Shown here piece by piece: positions 22,378 through 32,896 of a stretch of 64,000 bases of DNA. The DNA lies in contig CAUJLY010000006.1 in NCBI GenBank assembly GCA_963281155.1, positions 62,001-126,000 on the forward strand, written 5' to 3'. The notes beneath the pieces are model-generated. The model ran no database searches. It was given only the letters and a program-made list of their open reading frames with translations, and was not told where the DNA came from. Numbering within the stretch: position 1 is the stretch's first letter; every line of letters begins with the position of its first letter. Position numbers and translations under genes: made by a program. This DNA comes from Rhabditophanes sp. KR3021. Taxonomy: Eukaryota; Nematoda; Chromadorea; Rhabditida; Alloionematidae.

Positions 22378-23008
22378 TTAATTATCAAACATGTTTATTA
22401 AATTTTATAAAAAATAAAATAATGTATAGTTTTTAAATATTTAATTTTGAAAAATCAAAAATAATTGCAACTAAATAAACTTTTAAATTGTAGTTTTCTT
22501 GATAACAGAAAAACTTAGAAAATATGTACATAATTTTAACAGATGTTTATGTGCATAATTTTAACAAATGTTTATATATTTAATTTTAAAATAAACCAAC
22601 AGAATAATTTCTTGAAAATTTGTTTAATTATTATCAAATAAAAAGTAAATTGTTTAAATTGATAGATTTTACCTAACATTGACGAACATTATGGTAATTG
22701 ATACCTATAAATTTACAATTTACTTTTTTTAATAAGTGGGTGTGAGATTAATAGTAAAAAATTAAATTATCTTAATATCTTAAAATGATAGTAAAAGTTA
22801 CATCTATTTAAAAAAAATGATAACATGATTCTTTAATAAGGAGTGCTGGTACACTCTACTTTAATAAGAAAACTTGCCAATTATTAGCACCATCATTTTT
22901 ACACAAATTGCAAACAGAATTAAATCAAATCTTACCTTTCAGTATAATATGTTATCAATCTTATGACTTTTAAAATAAGGGTTCAGTACACCCACCCTAT
23001 TATGCCAC
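22378..23008. other. Intergenic, AT-rich
   Basis: No gene recognised. Two near-direct repeats of GTGCATAATTTTAACA-like sequence occur around 22525-22570. Confidence 0.4.
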
Positions 23009-23017
23009 TATAAAAAG
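23009..23017 (+). promoter_or_regulatory. TATA box of IgGFc-like copy B
   Basis: TATAAAAAG, 52 bases upstream of the ATG at 23069. Confidence 0.5.
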
Positions 23018-23258
23018 GTAACATATATTTAATTTAATAATTATTAACATTACTGAATACAATTAAACATGTTATTTAAATATACTTTGCCATTTTTGGT
23101 TGCTGCATTGCTTACTAATTTAGTAAATGCCGCTGACTCTGATGGAACAGATTTTGTCTTTTCATTCATTGATGATTTTAGTCAAGGTTCTTCAGCTCTT
23201 GCCACAACAGTTATAATCATACCAACCCATGTGGATAGTAATTGCACGTTTCAATATA

Positions 23259-24549
23259 CAGGGTGACTTTTAAATTTTGCATCGATTTTTAAAACTTAAA
23301 TTTAACAACTTTATTACCAACATTAAGTAATAAGACTATACTCATTCGAAAGCCCTTAAAAAATACTACTAGTTACTTCTCAAATATACCCCCTTCAGTT
23401 TCAATACACCTGTCTAACCGACCCGTAATAGACATACATGTCTTTTTAACAATTTTCATTGGTAAATCGTGCCATGCCTTCTTCAATGCCTTCTTCAGAG
23501 ACGCCAAATTGGCGTGAGGTTTAGCACAAGCTTTAGTTTCAAGGATTGACCATATAGAGTAGTCCATCGGATTGAGATCTGGACTGTAGGGAGGCCATTC
23601 TTCTAATGCAATAAAATCTGGAAAATTGTCTCTGCAATAATTTTGTGCCAAATGGGACTTATGACTGGGCGCAGAGTCCTGTTGAAACATCCAATAGTCC
23701 TTTCCGAAGACCTGTCTAGCCCATGGAGTCACAACTTTGTCAAGAATATCATTTGTATAGACCTCCTTATTGACTTTAACTCCTTCTTCAATGAAGATCA
23801 AAGGAGTTTTTGCCAAGCCGCATACACCAGCCCAAACCATCACAGACTTCGGCTTTTGTCTTCTCTCTACATACCTGTTGTTGTCCTCAATCTTTTCCGC
23901 CCATATCCGATCATTTTGCTTGTTAAACGCCTGTTCTATGGTGAAAAGCTTCTCATCAGTCCAAACAATTTTTAATTTTGAAATTTTTGAAAATCTCTTT
24001 TTTAAAATTTTGCATCGTTCTAATCTAGTGGCTCTATTCTTTTCGTCAAGCTTCTGTACCTTCTGCAACTTGTATGGCTTCAACTTTAAATCCTTCTTAA
24101 CAATTTTCCTTACTGTTTCCCTGTGAACCTTGAGTGATTTTGCCACTTTTCTGAGAGATTGCTTTCCGTTTCTTTTGAGGCGACTTTTGATCAAATTTTT
24201 CAATCTGGGGGTGGCTACAGTCCGTGGTCTTCCTGTTTGCTTAATGTCCTGGATTTGCCCGTTCAATTTGAAAGCTTTTATGGTCCTTGAGACTGTCGAC
24301 TTGTTGATATTGAGGCTTGAGGCGATATCTTTGTTGGGAATATTTTTAACAAAAAGTGATATAATTTTTGCTCTTCTGTCTTTCATCGTGGCTTATAAAA
24401 CGAGGTAACGACGAGATATGACAAAATTATATCAAAAGATAGGTAATTAACAGGGCTACATTCCAACGTCAAAAGTAGGCAAATTGGAAACAAACTCGAT
24501 GAGATATGGTCATTTTTAAGCATCGATGCAAAATTTAAAAGTCACCCTG
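23259..24549 (-). mobile_element. Tc1/mariner element, DD37D (maT-like), apparently intact
   Basis: The element is 1291 bp, bounded by TA duplications at 23257-23258 and 24550-24551. Its perfect terminal inverted repeats are about 28 bp, starting CAGGGTGACTTTTAA on both ends. It lies inside the first exon of IgGFc-like copy B and carries one uninterrupted transposase ORF on the minus strand. Perfect ends and an open ORF suggest a young insertion. Confidence 0.95.
23373..24386 (-). CDS. Mariner-family transposase (DD37D)
   Basis: The 337-residue protein cuts and pastes the surrounding element at TA sites. The N-terminus has paired helix-turn-helix domains: NKDIASSLNINKSTVSRTIK at about residues 18-37, then the GRPR linker, then SLRKVAKSLKVHRETVRKIV. 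The catalytic domain has VWTDEKLF (first Asp), WMFQQDSAPSH (second Asp) and WPPYSPDLNPMDYSIW (third Asp). I count 37 residues between the second and third aspartates, the spacing of the maT group. No stop or frameshift is present. The start codon is 163 bases inside the right end. Confidence 0.95.
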   Translation of the reverse strand: MKDRRAKIISLFVKNIPNKDIASSLNINKSTVSRTIKAFKLNGQIQDIKQTGRPRTVATPRLKNLIKSRLKRNGKQSLRKVAKSLKVHRETVRKIVKKDLKLKPYKLQKVQKLDEKNRATRLERCKILKKRFSKISKLKIVWTDEKLFTIEQAFNKQNDRIWAEKIEDNNRYVERRQKPKSVMVWAGVCGLAKTPLIFIEEGVKVNKEVYTNDILDKVVTPWARQVFGKDYWMFQQDSAPSHKSHLAQNYCRDNFPDFIALEEWPPYSPDLNPMDYSIWSILETKACAKPHANLASLKKALKKAWHDLPMKIVKKTCMSITGRLDRCIETEGGIFEK

Positions 24550-25508
24550 TACACAAACATCAAATAATAAAGTAGTTTCAATTCAAAAACAGCAATTTAT
24601 GGGAAAACAAATGAGGTAAATAATAAAACAAAATTTAAATATAACGCAATTTTAGATTTCTTTTAATACTAAAGAAGTTGTTTTGAGAACAGAAAAAGGC
24701 TATGTCCCTTTTGAATTCAATGTTGCCTCTACTAAAGATTTTCGTATTTTTGCTACTTGCACTAAGGAAGTTAAACTTATTGGTAGAATTTCAGAACCAA
24801 TCTATAATTGGGGAGATCACTTTTTGATTCCATCTGTTACAAATGCTGGGGTCAAATATATTTTGGCCATACCAAGTGATTGGCAAAGGGATCAATTGCT
24901 ATATTACCCACTACACAAGACAGGTTTATTCAAATAAACGTTATTGGATATATAAACGGAGCTATATTGTCAGATAACACAACTGAATACAATACATCAC
25001 TTGGTGGTTCTCAAAGTTATATTGCCGTTGAACCAACTAATGAAAGTCGGGATAATACTAGTTCCGCTATTGTTATAACAGCTACCTCTCCAATAATGAT
25101 ACAATTTGCTTCGAGATATGCTTCAACAGCCAATATTGATGATGATTCTTGTGGTTTTACATGTCAATCTGATTATATCACATTTATGCCAATGCCTGTA
25201 ACTTCAAAACCATGTTTCGCTCAATTAACTTCTTCTGATCAAGTACTAATGACAAATGATTTTACAACAAGACTTTATGTATCTCCACCAAGTGTCGATT
25301 CAGGTTGCGAAGATACTTTAGAAATGACCGTTTTTGAACGAAACAATAATGTCACTGGAAACACCATAAAAATAAGTCACGATGGATTTAGTAGCATCGA
25401 ATTGTCAGATAAAGCAGAAGAAGTAGCTACAACTACAAAGGCCGGAGAAATGCCAATCTATAGATTTGGATCAATTCATATTGGACCTGATAATCCTACT
25501 AGTGCCGG

Positions 25509-26153
25509 TCATTTTGCACATTTTGTTCCAACTGTATTTCTTCCTTGTTGTCCGTAAGCTTCTGAATTTTCATGGCTATCTTCAAATCCTCCTCTTTGTC
25601 CCTTGAATCCACCTCTATGGATAAATACTTTTTCCAGAGCCTTTAAATCATCCTTATTTGCGTTTTTTATAATAGTTTCAGTTTCATTTCTCATTACACT
25701 AGGACTCAAATCTCCATTTGTGAAAATATTCTCAAGACTTGTAAAAAGAGTCATTTGAGTTGTAGTTAAATTGGCAGCAGCTACAGCAGCATCAACTTTA
25801 CTTTTGATTTCTGCGATATCGGCTGTCATATCAGCTTTGAATGTAGCATAACCGGACTAAAAATATTTGTAAACAAAATAATTATTTTATACTCTTACTT
25901 GAACACCTTCACCAGAATCACCAGCAATAACAGCATCCAAAGCAGAAGACTTGGCATTTCTACTTAAAGTACCATTTTTCATAATGTCCTTAAATTCAGT
26001 TTTAGTAGTTTCAGTAGCATTAGCTAAGAAAAATGGACCACGACCTTCCATTTCATGACCATGTTTTTTTCCACGCATTCCTTCTTCTCCTTGAGGAAAA
26101 GCTAATAAAGTACTAGCAAGAGCAAGAACCAATAAAATATTTTTAGATTGCAT
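25509..26153 (-). CDS. SXP/RAL-2 family (DUF148) secreted protein, 3' end replaced
   Basis: Exons 26153-25899 and 25856-25509 (minus) join in phase to 200 residues. The signal peptide MQSKNILLVLALASTLLAF is followed by a Gly/His/Glu-rich stretch. The DUF148 domain comes next: GPFFLANATETTKTEFKDIM, then TADIAEIKSKVDAAVAAANL and later LSPSVMRNETETII. This is the nematode-specific SXP/RAL-2 family of small secreted, often antigenic, cation-binding proteins. The last codons (VGTKCAK) are read from antisense IgGFc-like sequence, so the natural C-terminus was lost at about 25535. A TATA box lies about 56 bases upstream. The gene may still be expressed with the altered tail. Confidence 0.8.
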
Positions 26154-26208
26154 GTTAATAAAGAATAGATGTGTAATTGTATATGATTTATTTCATTTAT
26201 TTATTCTA

Positions 26209-26216
26209 CATTTATA
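26209..26216 (-). promoter_or_regulatory. TATA box of the DUF148 gene
   Basis: TATAAATG on the minus strand, about 56 bases before the ATG at 26153. Confidence 0.45.
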
Positions 26217-26865
26217 GTGACAAAATGTTGTCGGTCTATTTAATTATGTGCCTTAATTACAACTCCATGAAACAGATAAAACATATTATTTTTTAAAAGC
26301 TTATTGCCTATCTACTTTGTAGTAGTTATGTGTTTTGGTTGTTGATGATGTATCAACATAGATGAGTGATTGTTTATTATAACAGAGCTTTGTTTTGTAA
26401 ATAGAGCATTATGACGACATACTTAATACCATAAATTGAGTGAGTACTTGCTTTATCACGTGAACATCATTAATTACTAATGAATGAATTTTACAGAGGA
26501 TTCAAGATTAATCTTTATCAAAATGATCTACATCTTTAATTAAATTCAACATTAAAAAATAACTGATCAAAAATATATTATCAAATTATACGTTATTATC
26601 TTGTTCATGTTATTAAATGTATACATTTTTACCTGATGTACATAATCAGGAACTATTTCATTGAAATTATGTAAATGGTGCTCAATTAAAACATTTATTA
26701 ATTTGAAAGAAGGACATTTGTTGAAATCATCTTCAAGTATCTCATTGTCGTAGAAAATGTAGGACTTGTAATGTTCAGAGCCGTGAGTGCTTAGGAAGAA
26801 GACTGTTGAAGTCGATATGAAACAATATTATGTTTAACATTTTTAAATTGCGACTTCACATTTAC

Positions 26866-27065
26866 TATATGATTTGACCATTCAGTAAGTTTGATTCAAT
26901 ATCAGCTACAGCAACATTTTCGCTTGGCAATTGAACAGGCAGACGATAAACAGTAACATCTTTATAAAGCATTGGATATTCAATTTTGCAGTTTTTTCCA
27001 TAATCTGGGACTTTTTTGTCTTTCTGATGACTTAAACATTGGGATACTTTGACTATTTTATCTTC
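26866..27065 (-). pseudogene. Unassigned coding-like fragment (minus)
   Basis: The minus strand reads VKVSQCLSHQKDKKVPDYGK, then a run with YPMLYKDVTVYRLPVQLPSE and ADIESNLL before a stop. Composition is coding-like, but no family is recognised and no flanking exons are seen. Confidence 0.25.
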
Positions 27066-27129
27066 ATATTAATTTATACGAGATTAGAGAGAACAGAAAT
27101 AATACTTGTTTATAAAGCATTGTTACAGA

Positions 27130-27445
27130 CATTAAGAGACTTACAAAAGCCCAAAAATTATCTGAGGGAGAAACGATTAAAGGTTGTCAAGCATTAGATA
27201 GATTCTATGAAGCAATCAATAGCCCAATTTTAAAGGTGACAATATAACCTAAAGCACATCTTCTCATCCGTCACATCAAAAATAAGATCTCTTTATATTT
27301 TAGCAAACAGACAATTGAATCTATCCATGCTTCTATGAATAAGAATATGTTTAGGACTGCAACGTTTGATGAAAAGCTGCGTTTCGAAAAACTTTTAACT
27401 TATCACAAATGGTTTGTTTTGATGATAAAAAGGTTTAGAATTAGT
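27130..27445 (+). pseudogene. Two-exon coding-like fragment, unknown
   Basis: The plus-strand exon DIKRLTKAQKLSEGETIKGC (on through ALDRFYEAINSPILK) is followed by GTGACA, a 66-base intron ending TATTTTAG, and KQTIESIHASMNKNMFRTAT (on through FEKLLTYHKWF). The pattern is of real, helical protein, but start, end and family are not found. It may be a remnant. Confidence 0.3.
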
Positions 27446-27579
27446 GTCAAAAATAGAATAAAAATAGGTGTTTTGGAGTTTAATATATCTTCTTTAATAA
27501 TGTGAAATTTTTCTAGAAGATTTGATTTAGAGTCAGAATCTTGCAGACGGCCTATCCCTACTCAAATGAGTCTTTGTTT

Positions 27580-28510
27580 TTATACATAAAAGTTTTAAAT
27601 GCATATTTCTAACTTACCATCAATAAATCCGTTATAATTGATAAAAAAAGAAATTAAATTGTTCATGTTTTATAGATAGTATTTACAGCTAGAGCTTTGT
27701 ACATACAAATATATTTATAGAAGCCATAATTAATATTTGAAAAAATAATAGAATGAATGTTTTATGTCACAAGCTTTACTCAGAATAAGTAAGACAACTA
27801 CGAGTTACGTATCCATATGATAAATAATCAAACAGACGAGATAATCAAGTTGATAATTGTAAAGTAATACCATCTTTAATACGTATATTGTATATTGTAT
27901 TCTAATTTTAATGTATTTATTATACATAACTGTGATTAAGATAATAAATCAGACTACCTTTGGTTCTGTTATTATGTCCGTTGATACTCGTAAGGAACTA
28001 AGTGTCTTTCTTTCATTTTAACTTGTTGACACATCAATTCACCATTTCCCTTCAAATTGCTCAATTAAAAACGTCGTACATTTCTTTTGTATTTCATTAA
28101 ACTTGTGTCTTAACCAATTAAATAATACTAGACACCCGCTTGCTACTTTAATACAAAATTAACAACGATCATAATATTTCCACATTTTTTAACCTTAGTT
28201 TTTGTTAAATAGATCATTGATCTTGCATATTAGTTTTTTAAATTATTTAAGGGCAACCCTAATGAAACACAAACATTTTTCTTGTATAAATAGATAAAGA
28301 ATAAAAAATGTAAATACAATTATTTAAAATATATTTCAAAAGTTCACACTCATTTTTATACTCATACTTCTTAATCATCACTCTGAAATAAGTCCAATCC
28401 CGTCATGCATCAATTCATCACACAAATGACTCACATAAATAAACACAATACTAATAGATACACCCTTATCATTGTCCATGAATTTATTTAATCATGGGGA
28501 ACACTAATCG
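27580..28510. other. Intergenic, AT-rich
   Basis: No gene seen. Confidence 0.4.
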
Positions 28511-28516
28511 AACTAA

Positions 28517-28524
28517 TATATAAG
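28517..28524 (+). promoter_or_regulatory. TATA box of the His-rich protein gene
   Basis: TATATAAG, 65 bases upstream of the start codon at 28589. Confidence 0.5.
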
Positions 28525-28588
28525 GGTACAATTTTAAAGATTAGATCATACTTTTAAAGTTTATTCAAAACCAATTTTACGAACTATT

Positions 28589-28813
28589 ATGAATGGCTCA
28601 AGATATTACGGTCAAGGTTACCCACCAATGATGCCAACTATAGCTGAAATTCCAGTACCAGTTCCAGTACCTGTTCCTAGTATGATGCCAATGGGAATGC
28701 CTTATGGGCAACCTATGTATCCACAATATTATGAGGAGTATGAGGGTTATGGACATCACCATCATCATGGACATCACCATCATCATCATGGACATCATCA
28801 TCACCACTGTTAA
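28589..28813 (+). CDS. Small Met/Pro/Tyr- and His-rich protein
   Basis: The protein has 74 residues with no signal peptide. The N-terminal part is low-complexity (repeated PV dipeptides at residues 22-30, then MMPMGMPYGQPMYPQYYEEY). The C-terminal 20 residues consist of three histidine runs separated by glycines, ending in Cys. Such tails bind Zn, Ni or Cu ions. A TATA box upstream and a polyadenylation-type AATAAA downstream (about 28853) support a real gene. The minus-strand shadow ORF is an artefact of CAT repeats. Role unknown; metal storage or structural use is a guess. Confidence 0.6.
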   Translation: MNGSRYYGQGYPPMMPTIAEIPVPVPVPVPSMMPMGMPYGQPMYPQYYEEYEGYGHHHHHGHHHHHHGHHHHHC

Positions 28814-28892
28814 ACACATGTCTCTGTATTGTTTTATTCCTATTTTAACTATTAAATAAAACTCATATAAATTATTCCATATTGTCTTATTA

Positions 28893-28982
28893 GAAAACTT
28901 TTTTGTTTTCATCCAAAATTTGGTAACAGTATTCATATCGAATCCTGAACGCATACTAACCTCAAACTGGGTTTTTTAAACC
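28893..28982 (-). ncRNA. Spliced-leader (SL) RNA gene, copy 1
   Basis: Read on the minus strand, the RNA begins at 28982 with a 22-nt leader (GGTTTAAAAAACC... ending CCAGTTTGAG, 28982-28961) followed directly by the splice donor GTTAGT. Downstream come an Sm-type site AAATTTTGG (28921-28913) and a perfect terminal hairpin GAAAAC-AAAAAA-GTTTTC (28910-28893). Size (about 90 nt) and order of parts match nematode SL RNAs, which donate the leader to pre-mRNA 5' ends by trans-splicing. The leader differs in the middle from canonical SL1. A second gene with the same leader lies at 44427-44517. Confidence 0.85.
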
Positions 28983-29140
28983 GCTTTAGTCTACTTTTAT
29001 CATTCTTCTATACACATAGATGGCAAATTCGGAAGCAGAACTTTGTATTAGCGCAAACTTACATTAATTAGAGTTAAAACAAAAAATTTAAAGTAATGGC
29101 AAATAACTACTATTAAAATAAAGAAATGTAAAGATACAAA

Positions 29141-29675
29141 TGAAAATATACTTATTTGTAATAACTGTTATCTTGTATAATGTAACTCAAATGCTTAATC
29201 AGTATACGATTAAACAAGCCAATTCATATATATTTTTTCTCACGGTCCTGTTATTTACATACCAAAGAATATTATGTTGGCATCGTTGTTATCTGAAACT
29301 CAACTTGGTATAAATCAATTGTTAAACAATTTAATTGTATTTTTATATCGTTATTTGTTGATTACGAGATAAGTTTTGTAAACTGTAATTATATGATATT
29401 ATTACATATAGAGGATACTGTTTAACAAGAACTCAATTTTCTGCATAAGTTATTATTAATCTTTTAAGAAATGCCATTATTTGTGTGTTAATGTCAATAG
29501 AATTGATACTATCGAAATTTGTATGAACAGAAACTTAATATCATCTAGATTTATAAGCAACACGAATAACCAAAATGTTGAATCTTTTTTAGTCTTCAAT
29601 CCAAACTCATGTATTTCTTATATGTACTTGATGGAAATCATCAAACGTTTCAATTATTTGGTTAGAATATGAATG
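29141..29675 (+). pseudogene. Str-like chemoreceptor, decayed paralogue of the 14883 gene
   Basis: Segments parallel the 14883 gene: IYLFVITVILYNVTQMLNQY (TM2), NSYIFF...HGPVIYIPK, NNLIVFLYRYLLITR (TM3), then after an intron-like gap GYCLTRTQF and later LVFNPNSCISYMYLM. Multiple stops and frameshifts are present, including loss of the GTAAG donor (now ATAAG). Confidence 0.7.
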
Positions 29676-29753
29676 GCTGTCTCTAAGGTTGGTGACTGTG
29701 TTTTAATACTCTAAAAGTTAATCAAATAAGGGCAAAGGAAAAAACCTCCGGTA

Positions 29754-29872
29754 CTTGAGTGGGGGTCGTCCCTTGAGGCTTCGCCTCTGCGATCCTCCAA
29801 TTTCTAATTTAGTCCTAACATATGACACTTCGTGGACTGAATATCACACGTTCGTGGGCAGACAGTCACACT
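29754..29872 (+). repeat. Dispersed repeat A, copy 2
   Basis: Nearly identical to 9444-9563, including the GAGGCTTCGCCTC hairpin. The right end carries a small insertion (GAATATCACACGTTC) relative to copy 1. Confidence 0.7.
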
Positions 29873-30140
29873 TGGTGAATGATGATATGTTTTAAATGAA
29901 ATGGTAAGGATTTAAACAATATGAAAGCGTGATAAATCAAATATCCTGACACCAAAAATGTTCTCTTTCTATATGAGACAAATTTGAATTTAAATAATAG
30001 TTAGAATATAATAGATTAATATGCAAAATTATCATTAAAATATTTCTTGTGCCCTTTTTGTAAGTTATCATTATTTATAGGGCAAATGGTTACTTTAGTT
30101 ATCATTAGCCTGTCCAGGTGAATCATTATGCTATACTATA

Positions 30141-30177
30141 ATCATTCGCCCTGTAAAATAAAAATAGGGCGAATGAT
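30141..30177. repeat. Perfect 12-bp inverted repeat
   Basis: ATCATTCGCCCT (30141-30152) and AGGGCGAATGAT (30166-30177) flank 13 AT-rich bases, immediately before the retroelement-like ORFs. A related AGGGCAAATGG sits near 30080. It could be a hairpin or remnant termini of an element. Confidence 0.6.
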
Positions 30178-30188
30178 ATGTCATTCCA

Positions 30189-30599
30189 ATGAATTATTGC
30201 ACTGGGACATCGAACTGGGCTACTCCAGCTCAACTCTATTTTACTGGTACAACAAAATGGGAACCATTTATACCAAAAGAAGTATTAGTGGCAAAGAAAC
30301 GTATTTTTTTCAAACCAAAAGGAAAATTGTCGACGCTGTATGAAGAAGGTATGCTGGTAGCCAAGCTTGGAAACAGAGTCAACATCATTGAAGCTGACGA
30401 GACAAAATACTACGTGAGCGTTGATTTTTGTCATACCGGATTTAGTAAGGAAACAAAGTTGGATGTTTTAGATGATTGGTTTAACCTGTTAGAAAAGGAT
30501 AATCAAGCAGAAAAAGTCGTTGAGCCATTGGGAGAGAAAGAAATAAGTATTTCTTTGGATTGTTTCCTCAAAAAAGAAGTCAACGATTGTGGGATCTGA
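30189..30599 (+). mobile_element. Retroelement-like ORF fragment, unassigned domain
   Basis: A 136-codon open frame contains TPAQLYFTGTTKWEPFIPKE and YEEGMLVAKLGNRVNIIEAD, with the sequence style of an integrase C-terminal or post-integrase region. It precedes an RNase H ORF in the same orientation by 70 bases. I cannot assign it to a named family. Confidence 0.35.
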
Positions 30600-30668
30600 T
30601 AAGAAACTTTATCAGGAAGATGCTATGAGGTGTACTGAAGTTAGTAAGAGACTGAAATCAGATGCAGG

Positions 30669-31076
30669 GTGGTAAAGCATAGCCAGAGAAATCACTTAAT
30701 AGGAAGAACTTCTGCATCAAGAATGGAAGTCGAAGCGCTCCTGAAAACTTTGGAATTGATTTGGTTTGACTTCAAAGAGAAAGGAAAAAAGCTGAACTAC
30801 TTAGTTCTCTCAGATTCTATGTGCGTTGTGGAGTCAGTCAACCAACAATGGCACCTCAAGTGGAGCGAAACTGGGCTGAACTCTAAGAATAAGGCAGTCG
30901 CCCATTCAGCAACATGGAAAAGTATTCAAGATTGTCTCAAGAAGCTTGGAAACTTTGTGGATGTAATGCATGTTCCAGGACACAAGACGGATCTTCACAA
31001 TGTAGCAGATAAGCTAGCACGTGGTGAAAAGATTGTAGCGTTTCCTAAGTTGCCTGGGAAGCCGGGAGTGTCATGA
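30669..31076 (+). mobile_element. RNase H domain fragment of a retroelement
   Basis: The open frame contains the type-I RNase H pattern: TSASRMEVEALLKTLE (Glu motif), YLVLSDSMCVVESVN (Asp motif), MHVPGHKTDLHNVADKLARG (final His/Asp helix). The first catalytic Asp strand is not in this frame; upstream coding is frameshifted or lost. No RT domain is nearby. Confidence 0.7.
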
Positions 31077-31262
31077 GTAATGAATTGATTGCTCAAGATA
31101 AGTGGGATATGTGGTAGTTTGTCATGTTTTTGGACAAACGGTGTTTGATAATTGAAATGTTTTTTAGTACTAATAAAGTTATAATATAATAAGTGTGTGT
31201 TTTATCTATTTTTTTACACCAATAGATATTCCGATTGGTGACAAAAACATAAATACTTTATA

Positions 31263-32095
31263 AAATAAATAATTTACCTGTCATCCATCCAACTTGAGAT
31301 GCAATAAAAACCCAATCTGGTGTTCCAATAACTTGCTTCATAAAATGAGTAAGAGCATTAAGTCCTGTAAAAGCACAAATTAAAATTACTTGAATGTACA
31401 ATTTAACTGAGGCTTTTCTTGCTTGGTGATTTGATAATGACATAACTGACGTTTTTGAAAGATACGTTGTCACAAAAAGAATCGACAAAATTAATAAAAG
31501 TGGACATACTATATAATTATTTATGGCTTGCATATCACCATCATAGATATAATTTTGTTCTATATTAAATCCGTAATATACATTATACGTCCAACTTTTA
31601 TTTATTGGAGAAAAAATGATAGGTGTTGTGAAGAATATCGAAAATAATGCCCATAACATTCCAATAAAGATCCATACTAATGTTTTCGAATTTTCAAACA
31701 ACATTTCAGCATACTTAGATGAAAGAGCTATTTCAAGAATCCGGTTAAATGCCAAAATACAAACCAGATAACAATTATATCCCCACTAGCTAAACTTGAA
31801 GGTATTAAATTAACTAGCTGCTATTAATATTTTGTAGGAAGGTAATTTTGGGATGTCTTTAGAAAACATTGCGATAAGAAGTGGAATATAAATTATTGTG
31901 AAAATTATATATAAAGAAATATACAAAATGCCAATTGAAATTGAACTGAATTGCCCATTATTAAGAATGGTTTCATTAAATACCGAACAATCATATTGAA
32001 AGTCATTTAAAATTACATTGTATAAAATGTTTGGATTTAAAGGTATTTTTTGAATTGCTAGAATAAAAGTAATATTATGCCATCTGAAGCATGTT
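31263..32095 (-). pseudogene. Srt-like 7TM chemoreceptor, broken
   Basis: The minus strand has, from its 5' side, a TM1 region ILYISLYIIFTIIYIPLLIA and KLPSYKILIAAS. It then has frame-disrupted PSSLASGD and YNCYLVCILAFNRILEIALS (TM3 end), LVWIFIGMLWALFSIFF (TM4), TM5, and KLYIQVILICAFTGLNAL (TM6). It ends near a GTAAAT donor after VGWMTG. These are the landmarks of nematode Srt receptors. Stops around 31780-31830 and the absence of a TM7 exon indicate a pseudogene. Confidence 0.65.
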
Positions 32096-32775
32096 TATAA
32101 CTTAATCTCACACTTGTGGATATAAACTATTGTTACGATAGTAACGTCTTTTTATTTTGTGAGGAAGTTGTAGTTAATAAATAAAAAATTTAATATTTTT
32201 ACCAAATTTAATCATTTTTAATATATTTTGATTATAATTAATAAATAACTTCAAATCTCCTTATTATGAACTCTTGAAGCCATTATAGGCAATTGCTCAT
32301 TATACCGATTAAATACTTTTTTTATTGACAATTAATTCGGCATGATGAGTAATTTACCCATGTGCTAATTATAATTAAATTGTCATTATATGATACATTT
32401 AATAAATAATTCATAAAATGTATGATAATTCTTTATTTAAGTGCACATTTAATGGATTTTAGCATAACAGATCTCTATTACTTGATCCAGACTTTCTTCA
32501 AACTAATCCAAGAAATAAAACTGTGTAGAAATATAGTAATAATTAGTTCGAACACAGCAATAAATAAAAACCTTTTATTCAATGAACCGAACTCAATCAA
32601 AACATATACTAATAATGATAATAAAACAATAAAAAAGGTTGAACAACTTAATAATGAAAAAAAGAAGCCATATTTCACAAAAAATCAGTGAAACAGTTTT
32701 TATTTTTAAAGAATATAAAAATACCAAAATTGAAAAGTAAATTATTTAAAATCGAAAATTGAATATTTATTTTAG

Positions 32776-32896
32776 GTTTGATATAAAAACGAATATTTGT
32801 AAATCTCCTACATTTGAATTGCCTTTTATTAAGGATGGTTTATTTAGTGTTGTTATAAATAATAAAATATATGATATTGGTGGCTTCATCTCATGA
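32776..32896 (+). pseudogene. Kelch-type exon scrap
   Basis: After a TTTTAG acceptor, FDIKTNICKSPTFELPFIKD and then VVINNKIYDIGGF resemble one kelch blade and the exon at 17103 of the other kelch fragment. It ends at TGA with no partner exons recognised. Confidence 0.35.

Larger units (their letters stand above)
23069..25534 (+). pseudogene. IgGFc-binding-like secreted protein, copy B, split by a transposon and truncated
   Basis: The start MLFKYTLPFLVAALLTNLVN is a signal peptide followed by AADSDGTDFVFSFIDDF. After FQYT the exon is interrupted by a mariner element (23259-24549) and resumes as QTSNNKVVSIQ through GKTNE. The conserved intron is 24616-24655. Exon 2 has DFRIFATCTKEVKLIGRISE and a frameshift near 24885. 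It then continues with SIAILP, SDYITFMP, TTRLYVSPP and GHFAHFVPT, where homology stops at about 25534. The last roughly 100 residues present in copies A and C are missing. The breakpoint abuts, tail to tail, the minus-strand DUF148 gene. Confidence 0.8.

Noticed and set aside
23643..24408. Plus-strand open frames across the mariner element
   Set aside because: They are antisense shadows of the 337-residue transposase.
28598..28954. 118-codon minus-strand ORF opposite the His-rich gene
   Set aside because: It is the antisense of CAT/CAC repeats (runs of Met/Ser/Val) and overlaps an SL RNA gene; not a real protein.
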